Position numbers and translations under genes: made by a program
Part shown: positions 5,478 to 12,861 of the stretch, one piece after another
How the letters are laid out: each line of letters begins with the position of its first letter
Numbering within the stretch: position 1 is the stretch's first letter
Source of the DNA: an uncultured Bacteroidaceae bacterium
GTDB lineage: Bacteria > Bacteroidota > Bacteroidia > Bacteroidales > Bacteroidaceae
Reading direction: 5' to 3'
Assembly (NCBI GenBank): GCA_904502235.1
Contig: CAJGDP010000041.1
Location: forward strand, 1-13,576
Length of the DNA stretch: 13,576 nt
Notes under the pieces: generated by a model
Seen by the model: only the letters and a program-made list of their open reading frames with translations
Databases searched by the model: none
Told to the model about the DNA's origin: nothing

Positions 5478-8400
5478 ATGAAGAGCAGAAGCATAATATC
5501 GTTCCTCTTGTTGATTTGCCCATTGCTGTTGCAGGCGCAATTCACCACAGTGGATTGGAGCACATCGCGTGGCGACTCCTTGTTGCCTGTGTGTGTGTCG
5601 GTCGTCGATTTGCCCGATGACTACATGAATTATGCTTATTCGGCTCATGTGGAATACCCCGAATATCAAAAGATGACCGCTGAAGAGGTGGAGCGTTATA
5701 TGCTTGCCACAAAATATGCCGCTTTGCCTGCGAATCCCGAATTTGAATGCACTGTTGGCGTGCAGGCTAAACGTCCGCAACTGGATGTCGCATTCTTGCC
5801 GGTGGTGATGCGCGGCGGTGAGTATTATCGCCTGAACTCATATAAACTTGTGGTGGATAAGACAGCTTCAGGCTTGCGACGCACTTCGGCAACACGTGCG
5901 GTTTCCGACCGTTATGCTGCAAATTCTGTTCTTGCCCAGGGCAAATGGGTGCGTGTGTCGGTAAAGGAGAACGGAATACACAAGATAACCCACAGCGAAC
6001 TTAAGAAGATGGGTTTCCAGAATCCAGCGAATGTGCGTCTGTTCGGTTATGGCGGACATATATTGCCCGAGACCGGGCTTCAGACCCTTCCCGACGATTT
6101 GCAGGAGGTGCCTCTGTGGCGCGAGGGCAACTTTGTGCTCTTCCATGCCAACGGTGTTGTGAAATGGAATTATACAGGCGGACGTTTCGTGCATGAGCAG
6201 AATGTGTATTCAGATTATGGATGCTATTTCCTTACGGAAGGCGGTACGCCAATGCAGTTCCCATCGGACAGGATAGACAATCAGCCATCATTCTCGGTTA
6301 CCGAATATGCCGATTATGCTGTAATCGACAAGGAGAAGAAAAGCCATTGCCAGTATGGACGTGTGCTTGTTGACGATTATAACATTGCACCGGGTACAGG
6401 AACCAATTATAACTTCCCTATAAGCGGTGTTGCCGGTAAGGATGGTGTCGTTGAAATCTCTTTTGCTACCAATGGCTTGGCAAAGAGTACTGTCGCTCTG
6501 TTTGTGGGCGACAAGATGATAGGCAACTATGTGATATCTTCGAACAATTCATACGAGATAGGCAAGGTTGCAAGCAACAGATTCAGCGTCAGCAATGCCA
6601 TTGTTGACAATCTCTCCATAGATGTTGTCCATAAAGCCGATGACAGAGCGGTAGAAGGTTATCTTGATTATCTGCGTGTAAACTATACCCGCAAACTTGC
6701 GTTACGTGGCTCGCAGACGGCTTTCCGTTATGTCGCGTCAAGCGGATATGCAACATTTGAAGTAGATGGATGCAATGCCAATACACGCGTATGGAATATA
6801 TCCTCTTCTGTGCCTTGTGAAATGAAGGGAACTCTGTCGGGCAACCGTTATTCGGTTGTGGCTTCGGCTGGTGTCGGCAATGAGTATGTGGCTTTCGATG
6901 TAAACGGTAGTTTCCCTTCGGTTCAGGTTATAGGAAATGTGGAAAATCAGAATCTTCATGCCGTGGAGCAGGCAGATATGGTGATAATCATCCCGTCGAA
7001 CGGCATTTTCAGGTCTGTTGCCGAAAAACTTGCCGATGCTCATCGCAAGATGGATGGCATCACTGTAGAGGTAGTTACTGCCCAGCAGGTCTATAACGAA
7101 TTCTCGTCGGGAACTCCCGATGTTACTGCATACCGTCGTTTTATGAAGATGCTATACGACCGTGCATCAACCGCCGAGGATGCGCCCAAGTATCTGCTTA
7201 TGTTCGGTGATTCGTGGTACGACAACCGTCTGATTACATTCCCGAAACTGAAACAGGAGGATTATCTTCTCTGCTACGAGTCGCAGAATTCCGTGGATCC
7301 GGTACATGCTTATGTCTTTGAGGATTATATGGGACTGCTCGATGATGGAGAGGGAAGCAGCCATACCATGAACAAGGTGGATATAGGCGTGGGAAGAATT
7401 CCTGTAACCTCGTTGGTTGAGGCCGATGCCATTGTCGACAAGATAATCGCCTATATGACCAACAGCAATGCCGGTGAGTGGCAGAATGTGGTGGCTATTC
7501 TTGCTGATGACGGGGATAAGAGCATCCCTAATCAGCATATGATTGATGCAGAGGGGATTGCCGATATAATGAAAGAGAATTTCCCTTCCTATGTAGTTGA
7601 CAGAATATATTGGGACGACTTTGTGCCGGAGAAGAGTGCTGCCGGTCTGCGTTATCCCGATGTTACCAAGGCTATAAAGAGCCGTCTCGACAAAGGTGCT
7701 CTTGTGGTGAACTATTCAGGACATGGAAGTACCAACCTTTTCTCGCACGAAATGGTGTGGAAGGCTTCGGATATGGCATCGGTGAATTCTCCCAACGTTC
7801 CTTTCTGGGTTACGGCGTCTTGTGACATAGCTCCTTTTGACAAGGGCGAAAACTCGATAGGTGAAAGTGCTCTCTTGAATGGCAAGGGTGGTGCGATAGG
7901 ACTCTTTACCACAACAAGAACTGTGTTGCAACACTATAATGCCATCATCAATAAGGCATTTATGAAAGCTCTGCTGTCGCCGGTGAATGGCGGTGATGCA
8001 ATTGCTGTAGGTGACGCTGTACGTATGGCAAAATGCAATGTGATTTCATCGAGTGGTGACAGAACGGAAAACAAGTTGCAGTATGTTCTGCTCGGCGACC
8101 CTGCCTTGCGCCTTAAACTTCCCGAATATAGGATTCGTGTGGATAAGGTGAACGGTGTTGCCGCAGGCACTCCTGTCCAGGCTTCTGCCGGAGGAAAACT
8201 CACAGTCGAAGGAATTGTGGTAATGCGCGACGGTACTCCTGTGAACGACTTCAAAGGTCTGCTGTATGTAAATATGTTCGACTGCGCCGAGGATGTCAAG
8301 ACACTCGACAATACAGGACTGGGCAGTTTTGAATACACCGCCTACAACAAGATGCTCTTCTCGGGTTGTGATTCTGTAAGGAATGGCTGTTTCGAGATAA

Positions 8401-9218
8401 ATATTCCCGTTCCTATGGATATCAGTTACAGGAACGAGGCGGGAATGCTCAACTTCTTTGCAGTGGATTCTGCCAAGGTACGTTCTGCGCAAGGACATTT
8501 CGGTGATTTCACGGTTGGAGGAACTGCCGAGAATCTGGATAACGACAGCATCGGACCCGAAATAAAACTTTATCTGAACACTCCTACGTTCATAAATGGG
8601 GATAAGGTGAACTCTACACCATGTCTGTGGGCGGAATTGTTCGATGAAAACGGAATAAACAGAGTGGGCTCAGCCATTGGTCATGATATCATTGCCGTTG
8701 TGGACAATAACCCTGCGCATACATATAATCTCAACAGCCTTTACAAACCGGTGGAGGGTGATTACAGACGCGGAACAATAATGTTCCCGCTTGGTGCTCT
8801 TGAACCGGGTGAACACACACTTATGTTGCGTGCATGGGATTTGTACAATAACTCTTCGGTAGCGACAATAACATTTGTGGTCGAACCGGAAGTATTGCCC
8901 GAAGTCGTTGAATTCAGAATAGAGGGTGCGCCTGTGATGAATGGAAAAACAACGGAGTTCATCGTATCCCATAATCGTCCGCAAAGCGAGATAGAGGTTG
9001 TGATAGAACTCTTCAGCATTCAGGGACAGGCTGTATGGAAGAATGTGGAGCGTGTTGTATGTGACGGAATGGAGTATCGTCTGTCGTGGGACGGAACGGC
9101 GCACGGCGGTCGTCCTTTGTCAACAGGTGTTTATGTCGCCAGAGCATATGTGCTTTCCGATGACGGTGTGTCCGAACCAAGGAACTTAAAAATGATTGTG
9201 GTAAACAATAAAAAGTGA
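5478..9218 (+). CDS. porU: Type IX secretion system sortase PorU (C25 peptidase family)
   Basis: An outer-membrane-associated, gingipain-like cysteine protease that removes the C-terminal signal of type IX cargo and transfers cargo to anionic LPS. Seen in 1246 residues: a signal peptide (about 1-20, hydrophobic FLLLICPLLL); an N-terminal beta-rich region to about 495; a C25 peptidase domain from about 498 (DMVIIIPS) to 875 (LLGDPALRLKLP); catalytic His749 in YSGHGS and Cys782 in TASCDI, the 33-residue spacing expected for a C25 dyad; beta domains; and a C-terminal Ig-like domain (about 1150-1246) with the WDGTxxxGxPLSTGVYxxRA pattern common to type IX C-terminal domains. It is somewhat longer than P. 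gingivalis PorU (about 1160). porV follows after 37 bases, the same order as in P. gingivalis (PG0026-PG0027, from memory). Confidence 0.95.
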   Translation: MKSRSIISFLLLICPLLLQAQFTTVDWSTSRGDSLLPVCVSVVDLPDDYMNYAYSAHVEYPEYQKMTAEEVERYMLATKYAALPANPEFECTVGVQAKRPQLDVAFLPVVMRGGEYYRLNSYKLVVDKTASGLRRTSATRAVSDRYAANSVLAQGKWVRVSVKENGIHKITHSELKKMGFQNPANVRLFGYGGHILPETGLQTLPDDLQEVPLWREGNFVLFHANGVVKWNYTGGRFVHEQNVYSDYGCYFLTEGGTPMQFPSDRIDNQPSFSVTEYADYAVIDKEKKSHCQYGRVLVDDYNIAPGTGTNYNFPISGVAGKDGVVEISFATNGLAKSTVALFVGDKMIGNYVISSNNSYEIGKVASNRFSVSNAIVDNLSIDVVHKADDRAVEGYLDYLRVNYTRKLALRGSQTAFRYVASSGYATFEVDGCNANTRVWNISSSVPCEMKGTLSGNRYSVVASAGVGNEYVAFDVNGSFPSVQVIGNVENQNLHAVEQADMVIIIPSNGIFRSVAEKLADAHRKMDGITVEVVTAQQVYNEFSSGTPDVTAYRRFMKMLYDRASTAEDAPKYLLMFGDSWYDNRLITFPKLKQEDYLLCYESQNSVDPVHAYVFEDYMGLLDDGEGSSHTMNKVDIGVGRIPVTSLVEADAIVDKIIAYMTNSNAGEWQNVVAILADDGDKSIPNQHMIDAEGIADIMKENFPSYVVDRIYWDDFVPEKSAAGLRYPDVTKAIKSRLDKGALVVNYSGHGSTNLFSHEMVWKASDMASVNSPNVPFWVTASCDIAPFDKGENSIGESALLNGKGGAIGLFTTTRTVLQHYNAIINKAFMKALLSPVNGGDAIAVGDAVRMAKCNVISSSGDRTENKLQYVLLGDPALRLKLPEYRIRVDKVNGVAAGTPVQASAGGKLTVEGIVVMRDGTPVNDFKGLLYVNMFDCAEDVKTLDNTGLGSFEYTAYNKMLFSGCDSVRNGCFEINIPVPMDISYRNEAGMLNFFAVDSAKVRSAQGHFGDFTVGGTAENLDNDSIGPEIKLYLNTPTFINGDKVNSTPCLWAELFDENGINRVGSAIGHDIIAVVDNNPAHTYNLNSLYKPVEGDYRRGTIMFPLGALEPGEHTLMLRAWDLYNNSSVATITFVVEPEVLPEVVEFRIEGAPVMNGKTTEFIVSHNRPQSEIEVVIELFSIQGQAVWKNVERVVCDGMEYRLSWDGTAHGGRPLSTGVYVARAYVLSDDGVSEPRNLKMIVVNNKK

Positions 9219-9255
9219 AAAATATAGTTTATATACTGTGTTTTTGTGAAAAATA

Positions 9256-10446
9256 ATGAATATGGCAAAAAATAGAATAATATCAATCCTTATGGTAATG
9301 CTCATTGCATTGCCCTTGTTTGCGCAGAAGGAACAGTTCAATCCTGTATATACGGGTGTAACTTCGCTTTCTATTGCGCCCGATGCCCGTGCCGGTGCGC
9401 TTGGTGATGTGGGTGTGGCAACCGAACCCGATGCAAACTCACAGTACTGGAACCCTGCAAAATATCCGTTTACCATAGCGCGTGCAGGAGTGTCAATGTC
9501 GTATACACCATGGCTACGACAGCTTGTCAGCGACATCGACCTTGTAAATTTGGCAGGATTCTATCGCATAGGTGATTATTCAGCACTGAGTGCTTCGTTG
9601 ACCTATTTCTCGTTGGGTGAGGTTATTGCAGATGAAATAATGACAATCAAACCTTATGAGATGGCGGTCGACATTGCCTATTCACGCATGTTGTCAGAGA
9701 CCTTCTCGGCAGCCATTGCCTTGCGCTATATCCACAGCGACCTGCAATACGACTATACCGAGGATATGTCGCCCGGTAATGCCTTTGCCGCCGATATCGC
9801 GTTGTATTACAACAAATATCTTTTTGCCGGCAATCGCGAGTGCCTGCTCGGTTTGGGTCTGAACCTCTCAAATATCGGTACTAAGATTTCATACGACGGC
9901 GGTGCAACAAACGAGTTCATTCCGACAAATATGCGTCTTGGTGCTTCGTTCCTTGTGCCGATAGACGATTACAACACAATTTCGATAAGCTGCGACCTGA
10001 ACAAGCTTATGGTTCCCACAAAACCATCGTACAGCCAGTTCCTTGCTGAAAAGAATTATGCCGAGGGTGATAACTCATACTATTCGGAATACCAGTCGTG
10101 GATTGACGAGCAAGGATATAACGACATCTCTCCCATTTCGGGTATCTTTAAATCGTTTGCCGATGCTCCCGGTGGTTTCAAAGAGGAGTTGAAGGAGATT
10201 TATGGCGGTATCGGTATAGAGTACTGCTATAATCAACAATTCTCGTTGCGAGGCGGTTATCACTATGAGAATGAGTATAAGGGAAACAGAAAGTACTTTA
10301 CAGTGGGTGCAGGTTTTCGTATGAGCGTATTCTCGCTCGATGCGGCCTATCTTATATCAACCGCGCAGAGCAATCCGCTCGACCAGACATTGCGTTTCTC
10401 GCTTTCATTCGACCTTGACGGTCTTAAGGACCTGTTCCGCAGATAA
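9256..10446 (+). CDS. porV: Type IX secretion outer-membrane shuttle PorV (LptO)
   Basis: A 396-residue outer-membrane beta-barrel of the FadL-like superfamily. In P. gingivalis, PorV collects cargo from the SprA (Sov) translocon and delivers it to PorU for sortase processing, and is needed for LPS deacylation. Seen: a signal peptide ending LPLFAQ (about 1-23); the family N-terminal signature APDARAGALGDVGVATEPDA (41-60) followed by YWNPAKYPF (64-72); then many amphipathic strands with aromatic girdle residues through to a C-terminal FSLSFDLDG strand. A second in-frame Met at residue 3 (9262) is an equally good start. It lies between porU and ispF, the order found in P. gingivalis. The 37-base gap to porU is AT-rich and could hold a weak promoter, but I see no clear consensus. 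Confidence 0.94.
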   Translation: MNMAKNRIISILMVMLIALPLFAQKEQFNPVYTGVTSLSIAPDARAGALGDVGVATEPDANSQYWNPAKYPFTIARAGVSMSYTPWLRQLVSDIDLVNLAGFYRIGDYSALSASLTYFSLGEVIADEIMTIKPYEMAVDIAYSRMLSETFSAAIALRYIHSDLQYDYTEDMSPGNAFAADIALYYNKYLFAGNRECLLGLGLNLSNIGTKISYDGGATNEFIPTNMRLGASFLVPIDDYNTISISCDLNKLMVPTKPSYSQFLAEKNYAEGDNSYYSEYQSWIDEQGYNDISPISGIFKSFADAPGGFKEELKEIYGGIGIEYCYNQQFSLRGGYHYENEYKGNRKYFTVGAGFRMSVFSLDAAYLISTAQSNPLDQTLRFSLSFDLDGLKDLFRR

Positions 10447-10458
10447 AAACTAAGAGTT

Positions 10459-10932
10459 ATGATAAGAGTAGGCTTTGGTATTGATGTCCACAAGTTCGTG
10501 GAAAACCGCGATCTTTGGATTGGTGGCATAAAAATTCCTTATGAGTTCGGCTTGGCAGGACACTCCGATGCCGATGTGCTTATACACGCCATTTGCGACG
10601 CGCTTCTTGGCGCGGCGAACTTGCGCGACATAGGTTATCAGTTCCCCGACACATCCAATGAGTTCCTGAATATCGACAGCAAGATTCTTCTTCGTCGCAC
10701 AGCCCAGTTGTTGAGAGAGAAAGGCTATAAGATAGAAAACATCGATTCCACTGTGGCGGCCCAGGCTCCGAAACTAAATCCCCATATCCCTGCCATGCAG
10801 CAGACCATGGCAGAAGTTCTTGGCATTGATGCCGATTGTGTCTCCATAAAGGCTACAACAACAGAAAAGCTTGGCTTTGAGGGGCGCAAAGAGGGTATCA
10901 CGGCTTATGCCACAGTGCTTATAAGCAAATAA
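10459..10932 (+). CDS. ispF: 2-C-methyl-D-erythritol 2,4-cyclodiphosphate synthase
   Basis: A cytosolic enzyme of the MEP isoprenoid pathway; it cyclises CDP-methylerythritol 2-phosphate to the cyclodiphosphate with loss of CMP. Seen in 157 residues, the normal length: zinc ligands D9 and H11 in GFGIDVH and H43 in the LIHAICDALLG helix; the phosphate-binding GHSDADV (34-40); DIGYQFPD (57-64); and the family signature KATTTEKLGFEGRKEGI (131-147). The protein acts as a trimer with active sites between subunits. It starts 12 bases after porV and ends eight bases before the metallophosphoesterase. Its link to porUV is positional and conserved in P. gingivalis (PG0028, from memory); no functional tie to secretion is known. 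Confidence 0.97.
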   Translation: MIRVGFGIDVHKFVENRDLWIGGIKIPYEFGLAGHSDADVLIHAICDALLGAANLRDIGYQFPDTSNEFLNIDSKILLRRTAQLLREKGYKIENIDSTVAAQAPKLNPHIPAMQQTMAEVLGIDADCVSIKATTTEKLGFEGRKEGITAYATVLISK

Positions 10933-10940
10933 GTTATCCC

Positions 10941-11771
10941 ATGAATGGGGCTTGCGGAATATTAAAAAGAGCATTGCTGCCGTTGTTGGCAGTAATGCTC
11001 TTGTCTTCTTGTGCATCGATATCGCCCAATGGAGTGGGACGCATAAACCGATACTCCTTTGCCAACGAGGCAGTTCCCGAAGAATTCGTCGGATATAAAA
11101 TCGCCTTTATATCGGATATTCATTACCCAAGCCTCTTTGCTCAACCGCATCTTAAGAAACTTACACGTAAATTACAGAAGGAGTCGCCCGATATGCTTCT
11201 TCTGGGTGGCGATTATGTTACTTCAGTTGATTTTTTGGACGAGTTGTTCGACTCTTTGTCGTCGGTGCAACCGCTTGATGGAATATTTGCCGTTCTTGGA
11301 AACCATGAGCGCCGTACAAAGGAACTTGTAGCCCGAACGATGAGCGATTATTGTATTGAACTGCTTGCCGATACCGTCGTTGCAATAGAACGTGGCAGTG
11401 CGGTAATATATCTTGCCGGGGTGTATGACAGCTTTGCATACGACTCGCTTGTTGTGCAACCGGCAGAGACGGTAAGCGATGAGGAATTTGTAATGTTGCT
11501 TTGCCATACCCCCGATTATGCCGAATTTTCTTCCACCACAGCCGATATTGTCTTTTCCGGGCATACTCATGGCGGACAGGTGAGCCTTTTCGGGCTTTAT
11601 ACACCCGTGAAGAATACCCAATACGGAAGCCGTTTTCTGCGTGGCAGGAATGTTACCACATCGGGAGCAACAGTAATCACCACCACCGGTGTGGGTACAT
11701 CAAGACGCAAAGTGCGTTTTTGCGTACCAAGCGAAATAGTTTTCGTAACGTTGAAGAGAAATAAAAAATAG
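10941..11771 (+). CDS. Lipoprotein calcineurin-like metallophosphoesterase (YkuE/LpxG-like)
   Basis: A 276-residue envelope-anchored metallophosphoesterase. Seen: a lipoprotein signal with lipobox LLSSC (Cys24); then the full set of two-metal motifs: SDIH (D59, H61), GGD (D91), GNHE (N121, H122), H189 in LLCHTPD, and GHTHGG (H208, H210). This is the YkuE-type arrangement, whose relatives hydrolyse phosphodiester or pyrophosphate bonds, including the UDP-2,3-diacylglucosamine pyrophosphatase LpxG. Those relatives usually have a membrane segment, and the substrate here is unknown. It begins eight bases after ispF and appears to be the last gene of the rex-porU-porV array. I see no strong terminator directly after it. 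Confidence 0.9.
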   Translation: MNGACGILKRALLPLLAVMLLSSCASISPNGVGRINRYSFANEAVPEEFVGYKIAFISDIHYPSLFAQPHLKKLTRKLQKESPDMLLLGGDYVTSVDFLDELFDSLSSVQPLDGIFAVLGNHERRTKELVARTMSDYCIELLADTVVAIERGSAVIYLAGVYDSFAYDSLVVQPAETVSDEEFVMLLCHTPDYAEFSSTTADIVFSGHTHGGQVSLFGLYTPVKNTQYGSRFLRGRNVTTSGATVITTTGVGTSRRKVRFCVPSEIVFVTLKRNKK

Positions 11772-11780
11772 ACTCTTTTA

Positions 11781-11812
11781 TTTTGTTCTTTCCTCGGCTT
11801 GAACTACCTTTG
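11781..11812 (+). promoter_or_regulatory. Promoter of the 126-residue orphan gene
   Basis: TTTTG (11781-11785) and an exact TAnnTTTG match, TACCTTTG (11805-11812), are separated by 19 bases. Initiation near 11819 gives a leader of about 108 bases before the ATG at 11927. A small TGCCG-TTG-CGGCA hairpin lies in that leader. Confidence 0.7.
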
Positions 11813-11926
11813 CGCCAAAGTCAGACAAAATTCACCAAAAAACTTTTTCGGAACATATTTGCCTTTGCCGTTGCGGCAGGGGTGGGTTGTGTCTTATTGT
11901 TTAATCCTTAAATAATTGTTCCGATT

Positions 11927-12307
11927 ATGAAGACAAATCTTTCTTACGAATTTGTTGCCGGTTGTTCAGCCAACGGCTGTATGGTTATGGATAAGCATTT
12001 TGCCGATGCTTTCATTGCATTCTTGCGCGATTCTGCGCTGGCTTCCGATGGAGTAAGACTTTATTATGATTTCTTGGCTCTTGGTGCTCTGTGCGAGGAG
12101 TTGCGACGCGACGTGGATGCTATGGATGCCTATATGTATGTCTTTGACCATGTTATATGGGATGCCGGTGTCTCGCTTTCTGCGGCTCGCCGACGTCGCT
12201 TGAGAATGCTGGCAATTGACGGCCTTTTGCGTCTTGCAGGCAGCATGGAGGAGGTTGTGTGGGAAATCTGTTCCCAGGTTACCTACCCATGGCGGAATGT
12301 TGGGTAA
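11927..12307 (+). CDS. Unrecognised small protein, 126 residues
   Basis: I do not recognise this protein. Seen: no signal peptide or membrane segment; mostly helix-forming sequence, with a stretch rich in aromatic and acidic residues (about 40-80, including LYYDFLALGALCEELRR and DAMDAYMYVFDHVIWD), then a basic run AARRRRLRML (86-95) and a second amphipathic helix. Four Cys (13, 18, 56, 114) show no metal-binding spacing. It is likely real: the ORF is full length, base use resembles the neighbouring core genes, a consensus Bacteroidetes promoter lies upstream and a hairpin terminator begins three bases after the stop. It therefore forms its own transcription unit between the porUV array and the structured RNA candidate. 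No function is assigned. Confidence 0.6.
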   Translation: MKTNLSYEFVAGCSANGCMVMDKHFADAFIAFLRDSALASDGVRLYYDFLALGALCEELRRDVDAMDAYMYVFDHVIWDAGVSLSAARRRRLRMLAIDGLLRLAGSMEEVVWEICSQVTYPWRNVG

Positions 12308-12310
12308 TCT

Positions 12311-12336
12311 GCAGTACTTACTGTACTGCGCTTTTC
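12311..12336 (+). terminator. Terminator of the 126-residue gene
   Basis: GCAGTAC (12311-12317) and GTACTGC (12323-12329) form a perfect 7-bp stem with a five-base loop, followed by a T-rich CGCTTTTCTT. It begins three bases after the stop codon. Confidence 0.65.
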
Positions 12337-12355
12337 TTCACATTTTTCATTAATA

Positions 12356-12387
12356 TTTTTGAAAACATATTTTTTTATTTACCTTTG
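12356..12387 (+). promoter_or_regulatory. Promoter of the structured RNA candidate
   Basis: TTTTTG (12356-12361) and an exact TACCTTTG (12380-12387) with 18 bases between match the Bacteroidetes consensus. Initiation is expected near 12394, some 468 bases upstream of the next start codon. Confidence 0.7.
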
Positions 12388-12393
12388 CGTTGT

Positions 12394-12804
12394 AAAATGT
12401 GTAAATAGGCTACGAGTGTATTTTGCATTGAACGATTATCGGCTATGGTCTTTTTTATGAGATTTGGACTTATTGCCTTGTCGGAATATTACGCTTGCGT
12501 TGTTCTGGAGTATTAAATCTCTATAATGTAAATGCAGATATAATTTAGGAAAAGAAACCGGGATTATTATTTGTCCTTTGCAAAGGACAATGACATATTA
12601 TTAGCGCATTAGCTTTTCATTCTTACAGATGGGAGCGTTAGCTCCGGCAGAGCTTGTCTTTGTCAAACTTGGCGGTTAAATCTAGGAAAGAATAGATGCA
12701 AAGTTGATGTCCGCGCTGTATCAGCGTGGGCAACTTGCATATCTTTCTTTCGGGTACGCCAAGACCTCATCTGTGGATAATGCTATGTTGTCCACGGTTT
12801 TTTT
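12394..12804 (+). ncRNA. Candidate structured RNA or long leader, about 410 nt, unassigned
   Basis: There is no convincing gene in this stretch, but it is bounded by a consensus promoter and a strong intrinsic terminator. Stems seen: TTATGAGATTT (12455-12465) with 12515-12526 (11 bp, one bulge), enclosed by TGCATT/AATGCA (12424-12429 with 12531-12536); a perfect 20-base palindrome (12571-12590); GGAGC/GCTCC (12632-12645); and a long rod from CTTGGCG (12668-12674) to CGCCAAG (12757-12763) with three internal helices, about 31 bp in all. I see no tmRNA, RNase P, SRP, cobalamin, TPP, FMN or SAM landmarks. It could be a free non-coding RNA or a terminator-controlled leader of the secreted-protein gene 57 bases further on. 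Ends are estimates from the promoter and terminator. Confidence 0.55.
12771..12804 (+). terminator. Strong intrinsic terminator ending the structured RNA
   Basis: Ten pairs (12771-12780 with 12788-12797, two of them G-U) around a seven-base loop, followed directly by seven T (12798-12804). This is the best plus-strand intrinsic terminator in the window. It lies 57 bases before the next ATG, so the following gene needs readthrough, an alternative fold or its own promoter. Confidence 0.85.
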
Positions 12805-12861
12805 GTGCCAAATTGAACGTGAAATTAATATTAATAACTAACCATATTAAAAAATTGTTTT

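Noticed and set aside
4679..5563. 294-codon minus-strand ORF
   Set aside because: It lies antisense across rex, the FAH gene and the start of porU, all with firm family motifs; the antisense translation resembles no protein family.
9244..9250. Rex half-site TTGTGAA just before porV
   Set aside because: Only one half of the palindromic Rex operator is present; seven bases can occur by chance in AT-rich DNA.
12394..12804. RNase P RNA, tmRNA, SRP RNA or a common riboswitch
   Set aside because: The conserved GAGGAAAGTCC core of RNase P, the tRNA-like ends of tmRNA, the SRP GGAA loop motif and the cobalamin, TPP, FMN and SAM boxes were looked for by eye and not found.
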